Shown here: positions 9,265 through 16,820 of the stretch, piece by piece | Numbering within the stretch: the first letter of the stretch is position 1 | Layout of the letters: each line of letters begins with the position of its first letter | Assembly (NCBI RefSeq): GCF_001014615.2 | Contig: NZ_LBCQ02000012.1 | Coordinates: 124,001-188,000, forward strand | DNA: 64,000 bases | Source of the DNA: Aquamicrobium sp. LC103 | GTDB lineage: Bacteria; Pseudomonadota; Alphaproteobacteria; Rhizobiales; Rhizobiaceae | Direction: 5' to 3' | Notes under the pieces: model-generated | Databases searched by the model: none | Told to the model about the DNA's origin: nothing | The model's input: the letters and a program-made list of their open reading frames with translations, nothing else | Program-made: the position numbers and the translations under genes

Positions 9265-9335
9265 AAATGGTCCGGCTGGAAGCCATGGTGGCAAACGGGA
9301 CCAGAAAACAGAGCATAAATAACAAGGAGGACGAC

Positions 9336-10328
9336 ATGAAATTCGATTTCAAGAAATTGGCGCTCGGCGTCGCGTTGGGCTTTACGCTTCTCGGCGGCGC
9401 CGCCGCGGTTGCCCAGGACGCCAAGCACGAGATCGTCACCGTGGTGAAGCTGTCCGGCATCGCCTGGTTCAACCGCATGGAGGCCGGCGTCGCGGAATAT
9501 GCCGAGGAGACCGGCAACAACGCGACGCAGGTCGGTCCGGCCTCGGCCGATGCCGCGCTTCAGGTCCAGATGATCGAGGATCTGATCGCCCGCAATGTCA
9601 ACGCGATCACGGTCGTTCCGAATTCTCCGGAAGCACTCGAGCCGGTTCTTGCCAAGGCGCTCGAGGCAGGCATCAAGGTCGTCGGACACGAGGCGTCGAG
9701 CCTCGAAAACGTGACCTACGACGTGGAGGCCTTCGACAATGCCGCCTATGGCGTGCATCTGATGGAAGCGCTCGCCCAGGACATGGGCGGCGAGGGCGAA
9801 TACGCCGTGTTCGTCGGCCATCTGACGGCAAAGACGCACAATGAGTGGGTCGACGCGGCGATTGCCTATCAGAAGGAAAAATACCCGAAGATGACGCTCG
9901 TCGGGGGCAAGATCGAGAGCAACGAGCAGCAGCAGACCGCCTACCAGAAGACCAAGGAACTGCTGCGCACCTATCCGAACCTGAAGGGCATCCAGGGTTC
10001 GGCCGGTGAGGACGTCGTCGGCGCCGCGCTCGCCGTCGAGGAAGCCGGGCTCACCGGCAAGGTCACGATCGTCGGCACCAGCCTCGTCTCGGTGGCCGGT
10101 CCCTATCTCGAAACCGGCGAGATCAAGATGATCTCGTTCTGGGATCCCGCCAAGGCCGGCATCGCCATGAACAAGGTCGCCGCCATGGCGATCGAGGGCA
10201 AGGAAGTCACCGACGGCATGGATCTCGGCGTCGAGGGCTACAACTCCGTCAAGCTCGACGGCAAGGTGATCTACGGCCAGGCCTGGGTTGACGTGACCAA
10301 GGACAACATGGACGAGTACGACTTCTGA
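9336..10328 (+). CDS. Sugar ABC transporter substrate-binding protein
   Basis: This 330-residue periplasmic binding protein is of the RbsB-like Peripla_BP_4 type. The ATG at 9336 follows the ribosome site AAGGAGG and starts a Sec signal peptide (KKLALGVALGFTLLGGAAAV, cleavage near AVAQD). The mature part begins with a beta strand HEIVTVVKLSGIAWFNRMEA, typical of this family. MIEDLIARNVNAITVVPNSP and IQGSAGEDVVGAALAVEEAG are the ligand-cleft and hinge segments. It delivers a sugar to the permeases at 5679 and 11907 and the ATPase at 10396. A stem-loop follows the stop. Confidence 0.93.
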   Translation: MKFDFKKLALGVALGFTLLGGAAAVAQDAKHEIVTVVKLSGIAWFNRMEAGVAEYAEETGNNATQVGPASADAALQVQMIEDLIARNVNAITVVPNSPEALEPVLAKALEAGIKVVGHEASSLENVTYDVEAFDNAAYGVHLMEALAQDMGGEGEYAVFVGHLTAKTHNEWVDAAIAYQKEKYPKMTLVGGKIESNEQQQTAYQKTKELLRTYPNLKGIQGSAGEDVVGAALAVEEAGLTGKVTIVGTSLVSVAGPYLETGEIKMISFWDPAKAGIAMNKVAAMAIEGKEVTDGMDLGVEGYNSVKLDGKVIYGQAWVDVTKDNMDEYDF

Positions 10329-10333
10329 AGTCG

Positions 10334-10359
10334 CGCCAAGTCCGCCGCCGGGCTTCACC
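10334..10359 (+). other. Stem-loop after the binding-protein gene
   Basis: Arms GCCGCCG (10334-10340) and CGGCGGC (10353-10359) enclose a 12-base loop between the binding protein and the ATPase. No U-run follows, so this may protect or process mRNA and favour high binding-protein expression, as is common in binding-protein ABC operons, rather than terminate. Confidence 0.4.
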
Positions 10360-10395
10360 GCTCGGCGGCATTCCTTCGGTCAACGAGTGGTCACG

Positions 10396-11910
10396 ATGGC
10401 GACATCACAAGACAATGAAGGGCGCGTTCTCGAAATGCGCTCCATCCGCAAGGCCTATGGGCCGGTGCGGGTTCTGGAGAATGTGGACCTGACGCTGGAC
10501 AGGGGCGAGGTGCGTTGCCTCGCGGGCGAGAACGGCTCGGGCAAGTCGACGCTGATCAAGATCCTCTCGGGCGTGGTCACGGCCGATGCGGGCTCGGTGT
10601 CGTTCGCCGGGCGCACGCTGGGCGCCGATCCCGTCGCCGCCATCGATGCCGGCCTGTCGGTGATCTACCAGGACTTCTCCCTCTTCCCCAACCTGACGGT
10701 ATGGGAGAACATCAGTTTTCTTTCCGCCGTGAACCGCGGCGACTTTGTTCATCGACGTTTGTCGCGGCGCGGCCGCGCCATCGAGACGCTGAAGCGCATG
10801 CAGGTGGAGATCGATCCGGACATGCCGGTCGAGCTGCTGCCGGTCGCCTCAAAGCAACTGGTCGCGATCGCCCGTGCGCTCGCCAATGATGCCCGCGTGA
10901 TCGTGATGGATGAGCCGACCACCGCGCTGACGCGCAGCGAGGTCGCCCATCTCATGGAAATCGTCGGCGCGTTGAAGAAGGACGGCGTCGCCTTCCTGTT
11001 CGTCAGCCACAAGATCGAGGAGGTCTTCGCGGTCTGCGATTCCATCACCGTGCTGCGCGACGGTCGTGTCGTGGTCGAAGGCCCTATCGGCGAATTCGAC
11101 AGCGCGCGCCTCGTCGAGGCGATGACCGGTCGCTCCATCGACAGCCAGCGTCTGCCCCGCGAGGACATGGCCGAGCAGACGCCGTTTCTTGTCGCGAGGG
11201 GGCTCGGCAGGCGCGGCGAATATGCCGACGTCGATCTCGAATTGCGGCCGGGGGAGATCGTCTCCGTGGTCGGCCTTTTGGGCTCCGGCCGCACCGAGCT
11301 TGCGCTCAGTCTGTTCGGCTATCTTGCGCCCGATGCCGGCGTGCTCGAAGTGGCCGGCCGGCCGGTTTCCTTCCGCGGCCAGAACGACGCGATGGATGCC
11401 GGCATCGCCTATGTGCCGGAGGACCGTCTGACGGAGGGGCTGTTTCTCAGTCAGCCGATCCGCGACAACATCGTGGTCTCAACGCTGGACAAGAATACGC
11501 GCGGCTTCGCGATCAACGCGAAAGGTCTTACGCAGCGCGCCGCCGCCGCGGTCAAGCGCCTGCGCATCAAGACGCCCGGCGTCATGCCGGCGGTTGCGAC
11601 GCTGTCGGGCGGCAACCAGCAGCGCGTGGTGCTGGCGCGCTGGATGGAGCGCTCGCCGAAGCTGATGATCCTCAACGGGCCAACCGTCGGCGTCGACGTC
11701 GGCTCCAAGCGCGAAATCCACGAATTGCTCGTCTCGCTCAGTCGTTCCGGAACCGCCGTGATGGTGGTGACCGACGATATCAGCGAGGCGATCGCGCTTT
11801 CCGACCGAATCCTCGTGATGGTGCGCGGCCGCATCACCGGCAGTTTCGATGCGCGGAGCGTCGACGAGGAAACACTCTACGAGGAAGTGATCAAAGAGGA
11901 CCGCGCATGA
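10396..11910 (+). CDS. Sugar ABC transporter ATP-binding protein, tandem NBD
   Basis: This is a protein of about 504 residues with two ATPase domains, as in RbsA/MglA. The first has the Walker A GENGSGKSTLIK and Walker B VIVMDEPT. The second has a degenerate P-loop VGLLGSGRTELA, a strong LSGGNQQRVVLARW signature and LMILNGPTVGVDVGSK, where Asn-Gly replaces the usual Asp-Glu of Walker B. The first domain lacks a clear LSGGQ, reading LLPVASKQLVAIARA. Each composite site may therefore be partly degenerate. It energises import with the permeases; its stop overlaps the next permease start. An upstream GTG at 10387 is a weaker start. Confidence 0.9.
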   Translation: MATSQDNEGRVLEMRSIRKAYGPVRVLENVDLTLDRGEVRCLAGENGSGKSTLIKILSGVVTADAGSVSFAGRTLGADPVAAIDAGLSVIYQDFSLFPNLTVWENISFLSAVNRGDFVHRRLSRRGRAIETLKRMQVEIDPDMPVELLPVASKQLVAIARALANDARVIVMDEPTTALTRSEVAHLMEIVGALKKDGVAFLFVSHKIEEVFAVCDSITVLRDGRVVVEGPIGEFDSARLVEAMTGRSIDSQRLPREDMAEQTPFLVARGLGRRGEYADVDLELRPGEIVSVVGLLGSGRTELALSLFGYLAPDAGVLEVAGRPVSFRGQNDAMDAGIAYVPEDRLTEGLFLSQPIRDNIVVSTLDKNTRGFAINAKGLTQRAAAAVKRLRIKTPGVMPAVATLSGGNQQRVVLARWMERSPKLMILNGPTVGVDVGSKREIHELLVSLSRSGTAVMVVTDDISEAIALSDRILVMVRGRITGSFDARSVDEETLYEEVIKEDRA

Positions 11911-12923
11911 GTTCGGTTTCGCGCATATTGGCAACCCCGCAGGGCGTCGTCTTCCTGACCGCGCTACTGTTCGCGCTGGTGCTCAGCCTTCTCAATCCAG
12001 CGTTCTTCACGCCCGCAACGCTGATCGATCTCCTGCGCAATTCGCTGGTGACCGGCATCTTCGCGCTTGGCGTGATGATGGTGCTCGCGTCGGGCGGCAT
12101 CGACGTCTCCTGCACCGCGATCGGCGCGTTCGCGATGTATGCGACGATGAAGATCATTCTCGGCATCGATTTCGACATGCCGATCATCGGCTATTTCCTG
12201 CTAAGCGCGGCGATAGGGGCGGGACTTGGCCTGCTCAACGGCATCCTGATCGGCGGTCTCGGCCTGCCCACGCTCATCGTGACGTTGGGCACGCTCAGCC
12301 TATATCGCGGCGCGCTGCTTACCTTTCTCGGCACGACATACATCACCGCCGTCCCGCGCAAGGTGATCACCTTCGCGAGAAGCGTGCTGGTGCGCATGGA
12401 GAACGCCGTCGGGCAGATGGTCTCCTTGCCCTATTCCTTCCTGGTGCTGCTTTTCGTCGCCATCGGCGTTGCGGTGCTGATGAACTTCACCATGTTCGGC
12501 CGCAAGATCTATGCGATCGGCGGCTCGGAGGAAGCGGCCGCCCGCATCGGCATCCGCATCAGACGCGTGAAGGTGCTTATCTACGTGATCGCCGGCGCAA
12601 TCGCCGGCCTTGCCGGAATGACGCACCTGACGCTGTCGCGCATGGCCAATCCGTTCGACCTGGTCGGCATGGAGCTCAACGTAATCGCCGCCGTGGTGCT
12701 GGGGGGCGCCCGCATTACCGGCGGCCATGGCACGGTGGTCGGAACGCTGCTCGGCGTCTTCGTCATCACCATGATCAACACCACCCTGCTCATGGCGGGC
12801 GTTCCGTCCTACTGGCAGAAATTCGTGATAGGCTGCCTGATCGTCGTAGGCACGGGCCTGCCCATCCTCATCGACCGTTTTGCCCGCCACCGCGAGCGCA
12901 TCTCGCGCCCGATCGGCGCCTGA
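11907..12923 (+). CDS. Ribose-type ABC transporter permease, second copy
   Basis: This 338-residue RbsC-like permease has about ten hydrophobic segments. The family motif appears as MVLASGGIDVSCTAIGAFAM, and the cytoplasmic coupling loop as GGSEEAAARIGIRIRRVKV. It starts inside the stop of the ATPase gene. With the permease at 5679 it gives this system two membrane subunits, while RbsC systems commonly use one as a homodimer. DhaK follows after 21 bases. Confidence 0.9.
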   Translation: MSSVSRILATPQGVVFLTALLFALVLSLLNPAFFTPATLIDLLRNSLVTGIFALGVMMVLASGGIDVSCTAIGAFAMYATMKIILGIDFDMPIIGYFLLSAAIGAGLGLLNGILIGGLGLPTLIVTLGTLSLYRGALLTFLGTTYITAVPRKVITFARSVLVRMENAVGQMVSLPYSFLVLLFVAIGVAVLMNFTMFGRKIYAIGGSEEAAARIGIRIRRVKVLIYVIAGAIAGLAGMTHLTLSRMANPFDLVGMELNVIAAVVLGGARITGGHGTVVGTLLGVFVITMINTTLLMAGVPSYWQKFVIGCLIVVGTGLPILIDRFARHRERISRPIGA

Positions 12924-12944
12924 CATTCCGGAGGAAACGCATCC

Positions 12945-13940
12945 ATGAAGAAGATACTCAACAATCCCGCCGACTACGTGGACGAGATGCTCGAGGGAAT
13001 GGTCGTGGCCCATCCCGAAATCTATGCGCAGCCGGTGCGCAGGGTGATCGCGCGCGCCGGCGGCGCCACCGCGGGCAAGGTAGGCATCGTCACCGGGGGC
13101 GGTTCCGGCCACCTGCCGATCTTCACCGGCTATGTCGGAAAGGGGCTGCTGGACGCCTGCGCGATCGGTGACGTCTTCGCCAGTCCGTCGGCCGAGCAGA
13201 TGGCCGAGGCGATCCGCCTTGCCGACGGCGGGGCTGGCGTGCTGCGCCTCTACGGCAATTACGGCGGCGACGTCATGAATTTCGACATGGCCGGCGAGAT
13301 GGTCGAGATGGAGAACGACATCCGCACCACCACCGTGCTGCTCACCGACGACGTGGTCTCCGCCGCGAAGGAAGAGGCGGAGAAGCGCAGGGGTGTCGCC
13401 GGCATGGTCTATGCCTTCAAGATCGCCGGTGCCGCGGCCGAGGCAGGCTCGGACCTCGACGAGGTCACGCGCGTCGCGCAGAAGGCCGCCGATTCTTGCC
13501 GTTCGATCGGCATGGCGCTCACGCCCTGCACCATTCCGCAGGCCGGCAAGCCGACCTTCGAGATCGACGAGGGCGAGATGGAGATGGGCATGGGCATCCA
13601 CGGCGAGCCGGGAATCTGGCGCGCCGCCATCAAGCCGGCCGACGAGATCGCGGACGAAATGATGACGCGCCTGCTCGACGACCAGCCACTGGCCAGGGGC
13701 GACAAGGTCTCGATCCTCGTCAATTCGCTGGGCGCGACGCCTGCCGAGGAGCTCTACATCCTCTTCCGCCATGCGAAGAAGCGGCTCGATGCGGCCGGCG
13801 TCGAGATCGTCATGCCGCTCGTGGGCCGCTACGCGACCTCGATGGAGATGACGGGCGCGACGATCACTCTCATCAAGCTCGACGACGAGCTCGAGGGGCT
13901 CTTGAAGGCGCCCGCCCATTGCGCCTTCTGGACCGTTTGA
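12945..13940 (+). CDS. dhaK: Dihydroxyacetone kinase subunit DhaK-like
   Basis: This 331-residue substrate-binding subunit is of the DhaK family. GGGSGHLPIFTGYVGKG matches the substrate loop, and GMGIHGEPG carries the His that forms a hemiaminal with the carbonyl of dihydroxyacetone in known enzymes. It is paired with a DhaL subunit 11 bases downstream, and no PTS-linked DhaM gene is present, so ATP is probably the phosphoryl donor. Related ATP-dependent enzymes phosphorylate erythrulose as well as dihydroxyacetone. The ABC importer context favours a ketose or a C4 intermediate as substrate, but this is inference. Confidence 0.88.
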   Translation: MKKILNNPADYVDEMLEGMVVAHPEIYAQPVRRVIARAGGATAGKVGIVTGGGSGHLPIFTGYVGKGLLDACAIGDVFASPSAEQMAEAIRLADGGAGVLRLYGNYGGDVMNFDMAGEMVEMENDIRTTTVLLTDDVVSAAKEEAEKRRGVAGMVYAFKIAGAAAEAGSDLDEVTRVAQKAADSCRSIGMALTPCTIPQAGKPTFEIDEGEMEMGMGIHGEPGIWRAAIKPADEIADEMMTRLLDDQPLARGDKVSILVNSLGATPAEELYILFRHAKKRLDAAGVEIVMPLVGRYATSMEMTGATITLIKLDDELEGLLKAPAHCAFWTV

Positions 13941-13951
13941 GGAGGGTGGCG

Positions 13952-14545
13952 ATGATCGACAGCAAGGCGATCGCCACGGCGCTCGGACGCATCGCCCGGC
14001 ACACGGCCGGTGCCACCGACGAACTGTGCTCCGCCGATGGCGCGCTGGGCGACGGGGATCTCGGCATTACCGTCTCCAAGGGTTTTGCCGAGGCCGCCGC
14101 CGCCGATCTGCCGGCCGATGTCGGGCTCGCGCTGCTCGAGATCGCCAAGGCATTCCAGCGTGTGTCCTCGTCCTCCTACGGAACGCTCGTCGCGACCGGC
14201 TTCATGGCGGCGGCCAAACAGTCGAAGGGGAGGGAAGCGATCGATCCGGCCGATATTCCCGCTCTCGTCACGGCCGCCCGCGATGCGATGATCCAGCGCG
14301 GCAAGGGCGCGCTCGGCGACAAGACGGTGCTCGACGGCATGGATGCGATCGCCCGGGCTCTGGAAGGTTTGGAGGCGGCAGGCATGATCGACGCGGCGAT
14401 CAGGGCCGCCGGCGCGACCGTCGAAGAATACCGCGGCAAGCCCAACAAGCTCGGCCGCGCGCGCATGTTCGGCGAGAAGAGCATCGGCCTCGTCGATCCC
14501 GGCCAGCTCGCCCTTCTGCGTATCGTCGAAGGCTTGAAATCCTGA
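13952..14545 (+). CDS. dhaL: Dihydroxyacetone kinase subunit DhaL-like
   Basis: This 197-residue nucleotide-binding subunit is of the DhaL family. ADGALGDGDLGITVSKGF provides the Asp residues that hold Mg-nucleotide. SSSYGTLVATGFMAAAK and, near the C-terminus, RMFGEKSIGLVDPG are also conserved. The ATG at 13952 follows GGAGGGTGGCG and lies 11 bases after dhaK. In a system without DhaM, DhaL binds ATP that is used directly. The substrate follows from DhaK and is unknown. Confidence 0.88.
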   Translation: MIDSKAIATALGRIARHTAGATDELCSADGALGDGDLGITVSKGFAEAAAADLPADVGLALLEIAKAFQRVSSSSYGTLVATGFMAAAKQSKGREAIDPADIPALVTAARDAMIQRGKGALGDKTVLDGMDAIARALEGLEAAGMIDAAIRAAGATVEEYRGKPNKLGRARMFGEKSIGLVDPGQLALLRIVEGLKS

Positions 14546-14661
14546 AGGTTCACGCGGCAAAGACCGGCGAACGGCGACGATCCCGCTTGAAACATCGCTC
14601 CGGATATCTGAAAGGATGTCCGGACGATTAGCTGCATCTCAGTCCCGGGGGAACGAAACAT

Positions 14662-15579
14662 ATGTCCGATCCGCAAATCCTGTGCATGGGTGAACCTTTG
14701 ATCGAGTTCAACCAGGTCGACGCGGGCGGGCACTATCTCTTCGGTCATGGCGGCGACACCTCCAATTGCGCGATAGCCGCGGCGCGAGCGGGCGCTTCCG
14801 TTTCCTATTTCACCGCTCTCGGGCAGGACGAGTTCGGCGACAGCATCATGCGGCTTTGGGCGGAAAACGGCGTCGACGCGTCGCGCGTCATCCGCGATGC
14901 GCAGGCCCATACCGGCATCTATTTCGTGACCCATGGGCCGGACGGCCATGTCTTCTCCTATTTGCGGGCGGGATCGGCGGCAAGCCGGGTAGGCCCGCGC
15001 GATCTTCCCCGCGATCTCATTTCCAAGGCAAAGATCTTTCACGCTTCGGGCATCAGCATGGCGATCAGCGCCTCGGCCAGCGATGCCGTCCTGGAGGCGA
15101 TTGCGGTCGCACGGGAGGCCGGCGTGCGGGTCTCCTTCGACACCAATCTGCGGCTGAAGCTGTGGCCGCTGGAGCGGGCGCGGGCGCTGACGGAGGCCGC
15201 GATGCGACTGACCGACATCGCCCTGCCGGGGCTGGAGGACGCGCATCAATTGACCGGGCTCGATGACCCCGATGCGATCGCCGATCATTATCTCGAGCTC
15301 GGTGCCAGGATCGTCGCGCTGACGCTCGGCAAGGAAGGCTGCCTCGTCGCGACACCCGAGGAACGGCGCCGCGTGCCAGGCATCAAAGTCGATGCGGTCG
15401 ACGCAACGGGGGCGGGGGACACGTTCGACGGAAATTTTCTTGCCGAATATCTGCGCGTCGGCGATCCGTTCCAGGCGGCGCGTTTCGCCAATGTGGCCGC
15501 CGCGCTTTCGACATGCGGCTATGGCGCGGTGGCGCCGATGCCGTCCCGCGAGGATACGCTGAAGGTGCTGGGCGCCTAA
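14662..15579 (+). CDS. PfkB-family carbohydrate kinase
   Basis: This 305-residue ribokinase-like enzyme resembles 2-keto-3-deoxygluconate kinases. The N-terminal GHGGDTSNCAIAAARAG is the first PfkB signature, and DATGAGDTFDGNFLAEYL near the C-terminus is the second, with the catalytic Asp and anion-hole glycines. It begins after a 116-base gap with its own ribosome site GGGGGAACG. It is probably part of the same operon or regulon, making it the third kinase type after FGGY and DhaKL. Three kinases suggest sequential phosphorylations or several entry substrates. Confidence 0.88.
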   Translation: MSDPQILCMGEPLIEFNQVDAGGHYLFGHGGDTSNCAIAAARAGASVSYFTALGQDEFGDSIMRLWAENGVDASRVIRDAQAHTGIYFVTHGPDGHVFSYLRAGSAASRVGPRDLPRDLISKAKIFHASGISMAISASASDAVLEAIAVAREAGVRVSFDTNLRLKLWPLERARALTEAAMRLTDIALPGLEDAHQLTGLDDPDAIADHYLELGARIVALTLGKEGCLVATPEERRRVPGIKVDAVDATGAGDTFDGNFLAEYLRVGDPFQAARFANVAAALSTCGYGAVAPMPSREDTLKVLGA

Positions 15580-16060
15580 CGGCGCAGGTACGCGCCACCG
15601 CCTTGCCAAAAGCAATGGTTTCCATTTGGCTCTGGAGAGCCAAGCCGAGCGGGATCGAGCGCCGGCACCCTCTGCTTCCATGCCGCTGAGCGCTCATATT
15701 CTTGAGCAATTTTCGGTTGTGTCGTCGTTGACCTATACGACTGGGCGCGCAGGCCGCGTCGTCTTCCGAAGTCGTCGCTAATCCTGAATCGCGCCACGCC
15801 CTTGCGTTTTCAGCAGTTCGATATTCGTCTGCAACGCCCGGCCTCGAGCCTGGCTTTGGCGCCGGTTGAAATCCACGAGCATATGTTCGAGGTCAATATT
15901 TTGGCCAAAACATGCCTTGGTGGCCGGCATTTTTCCACGCTTCCGTAAAAAATTATTGCCAGCGATTCCAAGCAGATGGCGATTGATTGCCGGCGAACGG
16001 GCGACGTGCGTCAAACACCCCCCGTTGACAGGTGGCGCCGTGCGAAGAATTATATTCGAG
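15580..16060. other. Intergenic region before the IclR gene, no confident gene
   Basis: These 481 bases are AT-richer than the neighbours. The only candidate gene is a 50-codon minus-strand ORF (15778-15930, beginning MPATKACFGQNIDLEHML) with a weak GGAAG ribosome site and no recognised family. A short inverted repeat GCTCA/TGAGC sits at 15692-15707. The region probably holds the end of the first operon and the promoter of the second. Confidence 0.5.
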
Positions 16061-16819
16061 ATGCATACGTCATATTCTAATAGAATACAAGAGCAAAGCG
16101 GCGTGCGGCCGCTCTCCACCGTCATAAAGACGCTGGCGGTGCTCGACGTGCTTTCTTCGAGCCCGAGAGGCATGCGCCTCCCGGAGATCGCCTCGGCGAT
16201 GAACCTTTCCCGTCCGACGGCCTACCAGCGGCTTCTCACATTGATCGAGGCCGGTTGGGTCGAGCAGGACGAAGACATGCGATATCGCCTGTCGATGCAT
16301 GCCTGTCGGCTTGCCGCGTCGGCCCTGGAGCATGCCGACCTCGGAACGCGCACGCAGCCCGTTCTGGAAGAGCTCGTCAGGAAGGTGGGCGAGACGGCGT
16401 CTCTCGCCGTCCTCGATCGCGGCTTGCCGTGCATCGTCTCGCGCGTCGACACCGAAAGCCTCCTGCGCGCCGAGCAGAAGATCGGCACGACGCTATCGCT
16501 TGAAGGCTCAGCCTCGGGGCGCGTGCTCGCCGCCTTCGCCGACGAGGCGACGCTGGCGCGCCTCAAGGCGAGCGGGGAACCCTTCGCCTCCGAGGAGGTG
16601 CTCGCCGCGGTTCGCATCGACGGCTATGCGATATCGAGCGGCTATACCCGCAGCGGCGTCATCGCCATCGCCGCCCCGATTTTCGACATTCGCCACAGAT
16701 GCCTGGCCACGCTTTCGCTGGTCATGCCGGAGACGCGCTTCAAGCTCGAAGCTTTCAAGGAGCCGCTGCTTGAAGCAGCCGCCGTCATCACAAGCATACA
16801 GCAGGGAAAGCATCGGTGA
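16061..16819 (+). CDS. IclR family transcriptional regulator
   Basis: This is a 252-residue regulator. The N-terminal winged helix (LAVLDVLSSSPRGMRLPEIA, SRPTAYQRLLTLIEAGWVEQ) is followed by an IclR effector domain that includes SLEGSASGRVLAAFAD and SGVIAIAAPIFD. The ATG at 16061 is chosen; an in-frame GTG at 16103 would start just before the DNA-binding domain and leave the palindrome at 16073-16087 upstream of the gene. Its stop lies two bases before the next start, so it is the first gene of the operon and probably regulates it together with itself. Confidence 0.9.
   Translation: MHTSYSNRIQEQSGVRPLSTVIKTLAVLDVLSSSPRGMRLPEIASAMNLSRPTAYQRLLTLIEAGWVEQDEDMRYRLSMHACRLAASALEHADLGTRTQPVLEELVRKVGETASLAVLDRGLPCIVSRVDTESLLRAEQKIGTTLSLEGSASGRVLAAFADEATLARLKASGEPFASEEVLAAVRIDGYAISSGYTRSGVIAIAAPIFDIRHRCLATLSLVMPETRFKLEAFKEPLLEAAAVITSIQQGKHR
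16073..16087. promoter_or_regulatory. Perfect palindrome at the IclR gene start, candidate operator
   Basis: TATTCT-AAT-AGAATA forms 6-base perfect arms with a 3-base spacer. It falls at codons 5-9 if the gene starts at 16061, or 16 bases upstream of the GTG start at 16103. Short palindromes of this kind are usual IclR operators. Function is inferred. Confidence 0.4.
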
Positions 16820-16820
16820 G

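Noticed and set aside
8391-9335. 5' extension of the binding-protein frame into the FGGY kinase gene
   Set aside because: The frame is open by chance. The real start is the ATG at 9336 with a ribosome site and a signal peptide directly after it.
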